The notes beneath the pieces are model-generated. The model searched no databases. It was not told where the DNA came from and saw only the letters and a list, made by a program, of their open reading frames with translations. A stretch of 64,000 nucleotides of DNA from Alistipes sp. (GTDB lineage Bacteria > Bacteroidota > Bacteroidia > Bacteroidales > Rikenellaceae), in the NCBI GenBank assembly GCA_017629985.1, contig JAGBWD010000004.1, forward strand, positions 32,011-96,010, given 5' to 3'. Both the position numbers and the translations under genes were made by a program. Each line of letters starts with the position of its first letter. Position 1 is the first letter of the stretch. Positions 46,658 to 55,991 of this stretch are shown here, piece after piece.

Positions 46658-46885
46658 AAATAAGTGACTACTTATTAACCCAACTTACGAAGGTGTATCA
46701 CACAGAGGAGAGTGACACAACTCCTTGATAATGAGCAGCTCCACCTTCTACCGATATTTTTACCATAGAGAGCTGATATGGTGACACACAATTATTAACT
46801 TTGGATACCGAGGAGAACATGCTCGGTAGCTCCTTATTGTAACAATATAGGCGCAGGTAACACTGCACCAACTTACGCTTACACT
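46658..46885 (+). promoter_or_regulatory. Long leader with several stems before the LPP20-like gene
   Basis: The leader of about 230 nt can form a closing stem GAAGGTG (about 46689) with CACCTTC (about 46742) around a GGAG/CTCC hairpin. A separate strong hairpin TACCGAG / CTCGGTA lies at about 46806-46829. It is not a known riboswitch class by eye; a structured regulatory leader is possible. Confidence 0.35.
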
Positions 46886-48739
46886 ATGAAGAGATCTCTT
46901 TTACTGCTAGCATTTCTTTTTGCTACAACCACCCTCTCTGCGCAGACATCCATTGCGCGTATCATAAACGACACCGACCAGGTAGATTACATCTGGGCTA
47001 AAGGTTATGGAGAGACCATCGAGCAGGCAGATAAAGATGCCATGAATCAGCTATTGAGAAATGGCTCACTTGTCTTTGTATCCTCGAATAGTACAATCAC
47101 ACAAGATAGCGAGAACTACAAGCATGAGCTGACATCGCTGTCAAACGTATATCTCGAGAATGTAGGTCGCGAGGTACTTCCCGATGAGCGTGGCGCAAAG
47201 TGCGTACTTCGATATATGACACGTGAGGCGTGGGAGTCGCATGACAAGATGCTCAAGTCAAAGATTGAGGATTATATTAGCTCTGGAAAGTATACGTCTG
47301 CTATAGACGATAAGCTACGCTACTTCACATGGGCATATATCTTGGTGCAGTCGTACCTCAACGATAAAGAGCCTATTGAGATAGGTGATGTTCCTGCCAA
47401 GAGCTTCCTCTACGAGGCTATCGGCGAGGTATTGGACAACATAGAGATTAACGTCATTGGCGTAGAGCATAACAAGGAGGATAGAAACTACCCCTACAAG
47501 GTATATCTCGACTTCCTCTATAACCAGGAGCCTATCGGCTACATGCAGTTCGCATACTTCGATGGCAACAGCTATGTCTACGATGAGAGTATCAAGGATG
47601 GTCGTGGCGTGATACTTATGAAGAGCAATCCTGACGAGGTCATCATCAACATTGACTACATATTCGCAGACCTTGCACGCTCGCACGATACTACAGTGTC
47701 GTTGTTGATGAATAACCCACAATTTGTCCCTACCTTCGCAGAGGCACAGAAGAGGATTTCGGTGGGCGTAAAGCCTCAAAAAAGCATAGATACCACATCA
47801 CCAAAGGTGGAGTCTATGGTAAACAACCACATGGAGAGTATTGAGGAGAACTATGTGGAGGTGAAAGACAAGGTTAGCAACACCAAGAGCTTCGAGACAA
47901 TAATGGTTGATATTGTGGGGGCTATACAGAATGCTACAAGTGCAGATATCCAGCATCACTTCACAGATACTGCATGGAAGCACTACAAAAAGATTGTTGC
48001 AGAGGGTACCCCAAAATTAGCTCGTACACCAGAGTACAAGTATATCAAGCACGACACCATCACCATCTGCCACTCCCTACCTCTCAAGCTCCGCTTCTCG
48101 GGAAACAAGTCGTTTGTGGAGGATGTGGTGTTCCGCGTTAATAACCGCACTATGAAGGTGGAGTCTGTAGCTTACAAGTTGAGCAAAAAGACCGAGGAGA
48201 AGATTATGGCAATGAGCTGGGATGACAGCGCACGACTAACGCTACTAACATTCTTGGAGGATTACAGAACAGCATACTGCTTGAGAGATATAGAGTACAT
48301 TGACAAGGTATTCTCTGACGATGCCTACATCATCACAGGTCGTGTGCTGAAGCGTAGTAACAAGAAGTTTGGAGATACACCCTACCACGCCGACCTCAAC
48401 AACGAGAATGATGTGATATATACACGCAAAACAAAGGATCAGTATATCAATGACCTCAATAAGAGCTTTATTAGTAAGGAGTTTGTAAACATCCGCTTCG
48501 AGGAGTGTAATGCAGCAAAGGGATACTCTGGCAAGGAGGGTATCTACGCCGTGCAGGTACGTCAGCTCTACTACTCTAACAACTACTCCGATGAGGGTAT
48601 CCTAACACTAGCTATAGATATGCGCGAATCAACAAATCCGCTGGTTCGTGTGCGAGTATGGCAGGATGAGCGTGATGTGACGTACGATGCCGAGAAGATG
48701 ATTGAGATTACTGTAGCCGTAAGCAACAGCCTTAACTAA
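46886..48739 (+). CDS. LPP20-like secreted protein
   Basis: 617 residues with signal peptide (cleavage near 20, TLSAQ). The N-terminal part (about 30-120, IWAKGYGETIEQADKDAMNQL) matches the LPP20/flagellar-assembly-T type domain found in envelope lipoproteins. A helical middle follows (about 290-340), then two beta-rich NTF2-like stretches (about 345-430 and 440-600). It stands first in an operon with two PEGA proteins, 59 bp upstream of the next start. Confidence 0.7.
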   Translation: MKRSLLLLAFLFATTTLSAQTSIARIINDTDQVDYIWAKGYGETIEQADKDAMNQLLRNGSLVFVSSNSTITQDSENYKHELTSLSNVYLENVGREVLPDERGAKCVLRYMTREAWESHDKMLKSKIEDYISSGKYTSAIDDKLRYFTWAYILVQSYLNDKEPIEIGDVPAKSFLYEAIGEVLDNIEINVIGVEHNKEDRNYPYKVYLDFLYNQEPIGYMQFAYFDGNSYVYDESIKDGRGVILMKSNPDEVIINIDYIFADLARSHDTTVSLLMNNPQFVPTFAEAQKRISVGVKPQKSIDTTSPKVESMVNNHMESIEENYVEVKDKVSNTKSFETIMVDIVGAIQNATSADIQHHFTDTAWKHYKKIVAEGTPKLARTPEYKYIKHDTITICHSLPLKLRFSGNKSFVEDVVFRVNNRTMKVESVAYKLSKKTEEKIMAMSWDDSARLTLLTFLEDYRTAYCLRDIEYIDKVFSDDAYIITGRVLKRSNKKFGDTPYHADLNNENDVIYTRKTKDQYINDLNKSFISKEFVNIRFEECNAAKGYSGKEGIYAVQVRQLYYSNNYSDEGILTLAIDMRESTNPLVRVRVWQDERDVTYDAEKMIEITVAVSNSLN

Positions 48740-48798
48740 CCACCACGAGGGATAGACAGAGGAGAGGAGAATAAATAACAAGGAAAGAAGCGCAGGAG

Positions 48799-51123
48799 AT
48801 GTCTAGGATAAAGTATCTACTTATAACACTAATTTGCCTGATTGTGCCATATACCATCATGGCACAGGAGCGAAGTCTTGAGATTTTTCCCGAGACTCTC
48901 ACCCCCGTACAGCAGGGTGGTGTCGTTGGAGTTCCCGTAGATAAGATTCCGTGTGACCACTCGAAGCGTCCTTGTGCGCGTATCAAGATGCACATCAACA
49001 GAATGTCGCCCGAGGATGTCGCAAAGCTCTCTATAAAGTCTGTTGGAGGAAACATCGAGATTATGCGCTGTATGCCTGCCTCGGAGGGTACGGGACTTAT
49101 CATAGAGCTTACGGCAAAGCCTCAAACACGTTTCTACCTCCACCACGACAACTTCGGAGAGTCTAACGAGGTGACCCTCAACCTTGAGGGTGATAAGGAG
49201 TATCGCCTCGAGGCACAGCTGATGCAGCTACAGAGCATAGTCATAAGTAGCAACGTGATTGGCGCTGATGTATATATCGATGATGTCTATCGAGGTATGA
49301 TAGACGATGAGTTTACCCTCACCGTGAATGAGATAACCAACGGCACACACAACGTACGCATCGACACTGGCACTGCCACGGTAAATAAGCAGATAGAGGT
49401 GGGTAGCACAAATATCCATTTTCGTTGTAATGTCGATGAAGCAATATCGCAGTATGTGGTATTTGAGGTTATGCCACAAAACGCCACGGTAATCATTGAC
49501 GGCAAGGAGAGGTTTCCTGATGAGGAGGGTATAGTGCAGACCGTGTTGCACAGCGGCACATACAGCTACACCGTATCGGCACAACACTACCACACCGAGA
49601 GTGGTAGCTTCACCGTTTTGGATGACAAAGTGGTGAAGAACATCACACTACGTGCCGCACATGGCTGGATACAGGTGACCTCAAGTGAGGAGCTTGATGG
49701 AGCAAAGATATATATTGACGGCACCTACATTGGCGAAGCACCAATAACCAGCGGCATGCTCACTAGTGGCACACACAGGGTGCGCATCGCAAAGCGACTA
49801 TACAAGACCCTCGAGGAGGAGATTACAATCAGTGACGGCGAACTCCTCAACTACGCCCCAACGCTTATTCCCGACTTTGCAAATGTGACAATTACAGTAG
49901 CTGGAGAGGCAGAGATATGGGTGAATGGGGAGAATAAAGGCATCTCCACATGGAGTGGTAAGCTAGCCTCGGGAGCATATATCTTTGAGGCTTGTAAGGC
50001 GGGGCATACCACCTCGCGCCTAGATGCTAACATCACCCCCGAGCAGCGTAAACAGACATTTACGCTCCAAGCACCTACGGCTATAGAGGGAACGTTAGAT
50101 ATTACAAGCTCGCCAGCCATGGCCACCGTAAATATTGATGGCAAGGATATCGGCACAACGCCACTCAAGAAGAGATTACTCGTTGGCAATCATAAGATTA
50201 CAGTTGCCAAGAATGGCTATAAAAGCATATCCGAGGATATCGAGGTAAAGCAGGGAGAGATTACTTCACGTAACTTTACGCTCACCAAGGATGGTGATAA
50301 CAGCGCTCCACAAAGCACGCCTACCACCACGCCCCAGAACACCACGCCACGTAACACCACACCACGTAACACCACACCATCAAAAAAGCCAGAAACGAAG
50401 AGTAGTGGAATTAGGTTGCAGCATGGTTTCAACGTAGGAGGTATGCTATACCCTAAAAACGTTTATAACTACGATAACAGCTCCTATGTCCCAAGTTATG
50501 CCTTGTCGCTAAATTATGAGCTGGGCATGCGCCTTAACCCCCACATATTTGTTGGTGTTGGCGTTGGTGTGAACTACACCATAGCACCTAAATACCAAGG
50601 TGCATACAGATATAGCGACACCTCTATCTTCCTGCATGATGGTACCACATATTTAGGATATGTGGATGGCGAGCAGAAGATATCATCTATAGTCACTAAC
50701 GATACATGGGGAGAGATAGACAACAAGGCGCACCCTATGAAGTCTCCAACAATATCGGTGCCGATATATCTCAACCTCAAGACATACCTCACAAAGGGCA
50801 ATGTAGCGCCATACCTATCTCTTGTTGCTGGATATAGCTTCAACAAGGCTATGAAAGAGGTAGTATACTCTACAGAGCGCTATCATGCTGCCGATGCCAC
50901 CGATAATGACTTTGTTATCACAGAGCTGGCGATAGTTAAATATGGCGCCTCAAGGCCTATGTTTGAGGTCTCGGCGGGTGTAAGCATAGGCTCCAAGGTG
51001 TGCTACAACATCGAGGTTGGCTACACAGGTATTATGGGTTACAGCTATAATAGCGCCACCACCACCGTTAGACACACGCTTAATAGTGGTATTGTATTTA
51101 GATTTGGAGTCTCATTTAACTGA
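48799..51123 (+). CDS. PEGA-repeat outer membrane protein, paralogue 1
   Basis: 774 residues with signal peptide (cleavage near 22, TIMAQ). The family N-terminal domain (about 25-130: PVQQGG, SKRPCARIKM, YLHHD) is followed by about five PEGA units (about 135-490), a Thr/Pro/Asn-rich linker with TPRNTTPRNTTP repeats (about 500-535), and a C-terminal domain (about 540-774). The last domain is predicted to be an eight-strand outer membrane barrel ending VFRFGVSFN. PEGA units are short surface beta folds. Probably bridges the envelope; molecular role unknown. Confidence 0.78.
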   Translation: MSRIKYLLITLICLIVPYTIMAQERSLEIFPETLTPVQQGGVVGVPVDKIPCDHSKRPCARIKMHINRMSPEDVAKLSIKSVGGNIEIMRCMPASEGTGLIIELTAKPQTRFYLHHDNFGESNEVTLNLEGDKEYRLEAQLMQLQSIVISSNVIGADVYIDDVYRGMIDDEFTLTVNEITNGTHNVRIDTGTATVNKQIEVGSTNIHFRCNVDEAISQYVVFEVMPQNATVIIDGKERFPDEEGIVQTVLHSGTYSYTVSAQHYHTESGSFTVLDDKVVKNITLRAAHGWIQVTSSEELDGAKIYIDGTYIGEAPITSGMLTSGTHRVRIAKRLYKTLEEEITISDGELLNYAPTLIPDFANVTITVAGEAEIWVNGENKGISTWSGKLASGAYIFEACKAGHTTSRLDANITPEQRKQTFTLQAPTAIEGTLDITSSPAMATVNIDGKDIGTTPLKKRLLVGNHKITVAKNGYKSISEDIEVKQGEITSRNFTLTKDGDNSAPQSTPTTTPQNTTPRNTTPRNTTPSKKPETKSSGIRLQHGFNVGGMLYPKNVYNYDNSSYVPSYALSLNYELGMRLNPHIFVGVGVGVNYTIAPKYQGAYRYSDTSIFLHDGTTYLGYVDGEQKISSIVTNDTWGEIDNKAHPMKSPTISVPIYLNLKTYLTKGNVAPYLSLVAGYSFNKAMKEVVYSTERYHAADATDNDFVITELAIVKYGASRPMFEVSAGVSIGSKVCYNIEVGYTGIMGYSYNSATTTVRHTLNSGIVFRFGVSFN

Positions 51124-51140
51124 TACTAAATATTTTGATT

Positions 51141-53438
51141 ATGAAGAAGATAATAGTCGTGCTACTTGCCCTATTACCACTCGTTGCCCTCGCGCAAACA
51201 AGTGGAAAGCATGACCTTATGATTGATGCTAGTAGCTTTGCCCCTGTGCAGCAGGGTGCATTGAGTGGTGTAGCCATCGACAAGATCTCCCCCGACCCTT
51301 CGAAGCGTCCTTGTGCGCGTATCAAGATGCACATCAACCGCATGAAGCGCGATGAGATTGCCGAGCTAAAGGTGAAGAGCATAGGTGGCGGTATCGCCAT
51401 TACAAAGAGCATCGTTGCCTCGGAGGGTAATGGCCTTATTATAGAGCTTACGGCGAAGCCCGAGACTCGCATCTACCTACACCATGACGAGTATGGCGAC
51501 TCCAACGAGGTGACTCTAAACCTAGAGGGCAACAAGGAGTACCGCATAAATGCAGAGTTGAGAGCCAAGCAGTCTATAGTTATCAACGCGGGTATTGAGG
51601 GTGCCGAGGTATATCTCGATAATGAGTATGTGGGCACAACAAGCTCCACAGCGGAGATAACCATCGAGGATGTTATCGTTGGCAAACATAATGTACGTGT
51701 GGAGTATGGCACAGCAAAACGTGAGCAGAGCATCGAGGTAAGCCCCTCATCTATCATATTCCGCGTGGAGGTAGATACGTCACAGGCACGCGCACAGCAT
51801 GTTGTACTAAATGTAAAGCCTAGCAATGCTAGCGTACTTATTGACGGCAAGAGCTACCCCACCGACCAGGATGGCTATGCCACAGTACGTCTGCCAAATG
51901 GAACTCATAGCTACACAGTATCAGCAAAATACTACCACAGCAAGAGTGATACATTTGTCGTAGAGGGACAAAAGAGGGTTATAGATGTATCCCTCAACCC
52001 TGCACACGGCTGGCTAAACATCAAATCGGAGTCTAGCCTTAATGGCGCCGACATATACATAGATGATGAGCGAGTAGGCACAGCACCTCTAAAGAGCGAC
52101 ATGCTTGCTAGTGGTGTGCATAAACTACGCATTGTAAAAGATTTATATGAGGCATACGAAGGTAATGTAACAATCACCGATGGCAACGTACTGGACTACA
52201 CAACACCACTAAAGGCCGATTATGCCATTGTCACTATTAGCTCTAAATCGGGCAGTACGATATATGTTGATGATATCTACAAGGGTACATCGCCCTGGAG
52301 TGGCAAGGTACGCTCGGGATATCACACCTTTGAGGCCCGCATGGATGGACATACTTCTCAATTTATGGAGAAGAATATCACCCCCGAGCCTAATAAGGAG
52401 GTGAACTACACAATCCCCGACCCAGAGCCAATAAGTGGCTGGGTGGAGATTACCAGCTCACCAAATATCGCCTCGGTGATGATTGACGGCAAAAAGGTGG
52501 GCGAGACACCGCTGGATAGGGAACTTATTATCGGCAAGCACATAATATCCATAAGTAAGGATGGCTACAACAGCGTGACCCGAGAGGTAATTATCAAGAA
52601 GGGGGAGACAACAACCGTTGATGTTACCCTATCACATGGTATGGGAGAGCTAGAGGTGAGGTCTACACCATCGGGGGCATTGGTTATGATTGACTCAAAA
52701 TCCGAGGGTTTTACACCACTCACAAAAGAGCTGTCTCCAGGAAGCCACACTGTATATATCAGCAAAAGTGGATACAAGGGCGTAACGCGCAACGTAAACA
52801 TCGAGGGCGGCAAGACCACACCGCTTAACATCTCGCTAACATCAACAGCGGCAACTCCGTCATACTCATCAGCTTCTTCATCCTCGAAGTCATCTTCTTC
52901 ATCTTCATCTTCTTCGAAGTCGAGATATAAGCCATCACGCTCCTATAAGTCGTGGGATGAGCGCGGCTTTAACATAGGTGTCTACTTTGACATATCTTAC
53001 GCAGGATCGGATACACAGATAAACTCATTAGGTAGTGAAGAGGAGGTGGGAGTATTCGGTATCGGCTTTGGTGCAAACTGGCGCTTATGGCACTATTATA
53101 GCTGGATTCAGCCAATGATAGGTATGCGATACAAGTACTTCACCAACCATAAACACTTTGTAGGATTTCCTATATCGCTGAATTTCAACTGGGCGCGACT
53201 CTTTGATGAGGAGGACATGTCTGCATATTCTGGTATCGGCGTTGAGCCATGCTATGTAAAGGAGAACTATGTAGATAGTGATGGTGATGTCTACTTTAGC
53301 TACTCTCAATGGGATTACTCCATAGCGTTTAACATCCTTGGTTTTGGCGGACGTAATTTCGATGCAAACTGGTATTTTAACGTAAACCTCGACACAAAGC
53401 TACTCTTTACAGGTGTGCGAATGACCTACTTCTTCTAG
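51141..53438 (+). CDS. PEGA-repeat outer membrane protein, paralogue 2
   Basis: 765 residues from ATG 51141, giving a good signal peptide (PLVALAQ). Same order as its neighbour: family N-terminal domain (PVQQGALSGVAIDKI, SKRPCARIKM), about six PEGA units (to about 565), a low-complexity Ser/Lys linker (about 570-595, runs of S), and a C-terminal barrel-like domain ending RMTYFF. It lies 17 bp after paralogue 1 and is clearly a tandem duplicate that has diverged in linker and barrel. Confidence 0.78.
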   Translation: MKKIIVVLLALLPLVALAQTSGKHDLMIDASSFAPVQQGALSGVAIDKISPDPSKRPCARIKMHINRMKRDEIAELKVKSIGGGIAITKSIVASEGNGLIIELTAKPETRIYLHHDEYGDSNEVTLNLEGNKEYRINAELRAKQSIVINAGIEGAEVYLDNEYVGTTSSTAEITIEDVIVGKHNVRVEYGTAKREQSIEVSPSSIIFRVEVDTSQARAQHVVLNVKPSNASVLIDGKSYPTDQDGYATVRLPNGTHSYTVSAKYYHSKSDTFVVEGQKRVIDVSLNPAHGWLNIKSESSLNGADIYIDDERVGTAPLKSDMLASGVHKLRIVKDLYEAYEGNVTITDGNVLDYTTPLKADYAIVTISSKSGSTIYVDDIYKGTSPWSGKVRSGYHTFEARMDGHTSQFMEKNITPEPNKEVNYTIPDPEPISGWVEITSSPNIASVMIDGKKVGETPLDRELIIGKHIISISKDGYNSVTREVIIKKGETTTVDVTLSHGMGELEVRSTPSGALVMIDSKSEGFTPLTKELSPGSHTVYISKSGYKGVTRNVNIEGGKTTPLNISLTSTAATPSYSSASSSSKSSSSSSSSSKSRYKPSRSYKSWDERGFNIGVYFDISYAGSDTQINSLGSEEEVGVFGIGFGANWRLWHYYSWIQPMIGMRYKYFTNHKHFVGFPISLNFNWARLFDEEDMSAYSGIGVEPCYVKENYVDSDGDVYFSYSQWDYSIAFNILGFGGRNFDANWYFNVNLDTKLLFTGVRMTYFF

Positions 53439-53440
53439 CT

Positions 53441-54100
53441 ATGCGATACGACCTTGTAATCTTTGACCTCGATGGCACGCTGCTAAACACCATCGGAGAC
53501 CTAGCTGCCTCGGTGGACTATGTTATGCGTAGCCGTAATCTCCCCGAGCATAGTGACGCCGAGTATCGCCAGATGGTTGGCGGAGGCATCAAGCGTCTTG
53601 TGGAGCGCGCCCTTCCTGCGTCTCTTGCCGCTGATGAGGCATACGTGAAGGAGTGTGTAGCGCAGTTTCGCTGCTACTACGTAGAGAACATAGACCGCCA
53701 CACACACCCCTACGAGGGTATGCCAGCACTGCTACATAAACTTCAGCGCTGCGGTGTGAAGGTCGCTGTGGCCTCGAATAAGTTTCAGCATGGCACGGAG
53801 CGCCTTGTTGCAAAGTTCTTCTCGGATATAGAGTTTGTAGCTATAGAAGGAAACCGCGAGGGTGCGCCACTGAAGCCTGACCCACAGATAGTTAGAAATA
53901 TCATGGCTACTGCAGATGTCCCTGCCGAGCGTACTATAATGGTTGGTGATTCGGGTATAGATATCCGCACCGCCGCCGCTGCAGGCATCGCCTCGGTAGG
54001 TGTAGCATGGGGCTTCCGCTTCGCCGAGGAGCTATATGATGCTGGGGCAACAAATGTAGCATCTACAATATCGGAACTTGAGGAGATACTTTTCAGTTAA
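53441..54100 (+). CDS. gph: HAD-type phosphatase, phosphoglycolate phosphatase-like
   Basis: 219 residues. HAD motifs: nucleophile Asp9 and acid Asp11 in FDLDGTLL, motif II Ser/Thr in VASNK, Lys in KPDPQIV, and the acidic motif GDSGIDIRTA. The cap domain size fits Gph. It dephosphorylates a small substrate, most likely phosphoglycolate, though related HADs use sugar phosphates. It starts 2 bp after the PEGA gene and may be co-transcribed by position. Confidence 0.82.
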   Translation: MRYDLVIFDLDGTLLNTIGDLAASVDYVMRSRNLPEHSDAEYRQMVGGGIKRLVERALPASLAADEAYVKECVAQFRCYYVENIDRHTHPYEGMPALLHKLQRCGVKVAVASNKFQHGTERLVAKFFSDIEFVAIEGNREGAPLKPDPQIVRNIMATADVPAERTIMVGDSGIDIRTAAAAGIASVGVAWGFRFAEELYDAGATNVASTISELEEILFS

Positions 54101-54120
54101 GGAGCTAGCATCATCAAACG

Positions 54121-54159
54121 AATTAGGGAGAAGACATTGTTGTCCTCTCCCTAATTTTA
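54121..54159. terminator. Terminator between gph and obg
   Basis: AATTAGGGAGA / TCTCCCTAATT followed by TTT. The core matches the hairpin at 34954-34985. It serves converging genes. Confidence 0.8.
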
Positions 54160-54179
54160 CATATAGTTCGTGAGCATCA

Positions 54180-55196
54180 CTACTTTGTCAGCGCACGCCA
54201 AAGCATATCCTTAAGCTGCGTGATGTTCATATTTGCTACAGAGGAGATAAATATCGACTCTATGCCCTTTGGCAAATGCTCCTTCATCTGCTCTATAAGC
54301 TCATCATCAAGCATATCGCACTTTGTGATAGCCAAGAGACGCTCCTTATCCAGAAGCTCTGGGTTATACTGTGTAAGCTCGCCGAGCAAAATTTCATAGT
54401 CCGCAGCGATATCATCGCTATCTGCAGGAACCATAAACAGCAATACCGAGTTACGCTCTATATGGCGCAAGAAGCGTGTTCCAAGACCTCGGCCCTCATG
54501 CGCGCCCTCGATGATTCCTGGGATATCAGCCATGACAAAGGAGTGGTCATCACGCACCGACACGATACCTAGGTTTGGCTCGAGAGTTGTGAAGGCGTAG
54601 TTTGCAATCTTTGGCTTTGCAGCAGATACCACAGAGAGCAACGTAGACTTTCCAGCATTTGGGAAGCCCACAAGTCCCACATCTGCCAACACCTTAAGCT
54701 CTAGGATGAAGGCGCCCTCGGCACCCTCCTCTCCTGGCTGTGCATAGCGTGGTGTTTGGTTTGTTGCTGTGCGGAAGTGCCAGTTTCCAAGGCCACCACG
54801 GCCACCCTTGAGGAGTACTAGCTGCTCGCCATGCTCCGTGACCTCACCAACCACCTCGGTATATGTCTCTCCTGTCTCCTCATCTGTGAAGACCTGCTTT
54901 GCTACGGTGCCTAGAGGTACGGGGATGATGATATCCTTGGCATCGGCACCTGTGGAGCGTGCGCCATGGCCATTCTCGCCATCCTCGGCAAACTGGTGAC
55001 GCTTGTACTTGAGGTGTATGAGCGTCCAATATTGGCTATCACCCTGTAGGATGATGCTACCACCCTTACCACCGTCACCGCCATCGGGGCCTCCAAAGGC
55101 CACAAACTTCTCGCGGCGGAAGTGGCACGAGCCTGCGCCACCGTGACCCGAGCGAGCGAATATCTTTACATAATCAACAAAATTCGAACCTGCCAT
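54180..55196 (-). CDS. obg: GTPase Obg (CgtA)
   Basis: 338 residues. The glycine-rich Obg domain (1-155: [13 protein letters not shown] and GGRGGLGN) precedes the GTPase domain: G1 GFPNAGKST (about 167), G2/G3 [13 protein letters not shown]4 TKCD. It takes part in late assembly of the 50S subunit and stress signalling. The C-terminal OCT domain found in some bacteria is absent, as is common. It has its own promoter at 55225. Confidence 0.96.
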   Translation of the reverse strand: MAGSNFVDYVKIFARSGHGGAGSCHFRREKFVAFGGPDGGDGGKGGSIILQGDSQYWTLIHLKYKRHQFAEDGENGHGARSTGADAKDIIIPVPLGTVAKQVFTDEETGETYTEVVGEVTEHGEQLVLLKGGRGGLGNWHFRTATNQTPRYAQPGEEGAEGAFILELKVLADVGLVGFPNAGKSTLLSVVSAAKPKIANYAFTTLEPNLGIVSVRDDHSFVMADIPGIIEGAHEGRGLGTRFLRHIERNSVLLFMVPADSDDIAADYEILLGELTQYNPELLDKERLLAITKCDMLDDELIEQMKEHLPKGIESIFISSVANMNITQLKDMLWRALTK

Positions 55197-55224
55197 AAAT
55201 GCACTATATCTAATATTTCGGTGC

Positions 55225-55255
55225 CAAAGTTACTAATTATATGTCAAATGACAAA
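55225..55255 (-). promoter_or_regulatory. Promoter of obg
   Basis: Minus-strand -7 TAACTTTG (55225-55232) and -33 TTTG (55252-55255), 19 bp apart. Confidence 0.7.
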
Positions 55256-55270
55256 ATATATCTACGGAGA

Positions 55271-55300
55271 TAAAATAAGAGGCTACCCTTGGGTAGCCTC
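55271..55300 (-). terminator. Terminator of rplS
   Basis: Ten-base perfect stem GAGGCTACCC / GGGTAGCCTC with a two-base loop, followed on the minus strand by TTATTTTATC. Confidence 0.88.
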
Positions 55301-55326
55301 CTATCTTTGTCAGATGTAGTGTTATA

Positions 55327-55704
55327 CTACTCCTCCTTCTTAACGATACGACGCTCCTTGATACGAGCCTTCTTACCTGTAAGGTCACGGAGATAGTAGA
55401 TACGTGCGCGACGTACTACACCATACTTGTTAACCTCGATCTTGTCGATGTGTGGTGAGTAAAGAGGGAAGATACGCTCTACACCTACGCCGTTAGAAAC
55501 CTTACGGATGGTGAACATCTTTGTACGGCCAGAACCCTTAATCTGGATTACTACACCGCGGAAGCTCTGCAAACGCTCCTTGTTACCCTCTACGATACGG
55601 TAAGTTACTGTGATTGTGTCACCTGCGCCAAACTGTGGGACATCTGCCTCACCCTTGGTCCACATCTTCTCGTTTACGAGTCTGATCAACTGATCCTTGT
55701 TCAT
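55327..55704 (-). CDS. rplS: Ribosomal protein L19
   Basis: 125 residues, standard length, with the family blocks FGAGDTITV, QSFRGVVIQ, GVGVERIFPLYSP and RRARIYYLRD. It binds at the interface of the 50S and 30S subunits. Single gene with promoter and terminator. The leader is long and carries purine-rich imperfect repeats. Confidence 0.97.
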   Translation of the reverse strand: MNKDQLIRLVNEKMWTKGEADVPQFGAGDTITVTYRIVEGNKERLQSFRGVVIQIKGSGRTKMFTIRKVSNGVGVERIFPLYSPHIDKIEVNKYGVVRRARIYYLRDLTGKKARIKERRIVKKEE

Positions 55705-55784
55705 TGTTGCAACTAAATTAAAAGTTTATCGTTCAACATTATCGCTGTGCCAAAACTACCATATTGCCACCCTCGACAATAATC

Positions 55785-55915
55785 CTCGGTACCCATCCAG
55801 CTACCCTCCTTGGTTCTCCCTCGGCTCTCATCCAGTTCCCCTCGCGGCTCCCATTCGGTTCCCCCTCGGCTCCCAGTTCGGCTACCCTTCTTGGCCACCC
55901 ACCTGCTTCGACACC
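55785..55915 (-). repeat. Imperfect tandem repeats in the rplS leader
   Basis: On the transcript strand, units of about 21-23 nt with the core GGGAGCCGAGGGGGAACC recur about four times, with two shorter partial units. The core reads TCGGCTCCCATTCGG in the plus strand. The sequence is much more G/C rich than its surroundings and lies between the promoter and the rplS start. Confidence 0.65.
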
Positions 55916-55940
55916 CTATATAAGTGGTTGATACGGGGTG

Positions 55941-55971
55941 CAAAGATAGATAAAAATATTTATTTTGCAAA
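55941..55971 (-). promoter_or_regulatory. Promoter of rplS
   Basis: Minus-strand -7 TATCTTTG (55941-55948) and -33 TTG/TTTG (around 55968-55971), 19 bp apart. The leader is about 230 nt. Confidence 0.65.
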
Positions 55972-55991
55972 AAGTAAGTAAAAATAACGAT

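Noticed and set aside
55713-55970. 85-codon minus-strand frame across the rplS leader
   Set aside because: Its start lies in the rplS promoter, and its Gly/Arg/Glu content only reflects the tandem repeats.
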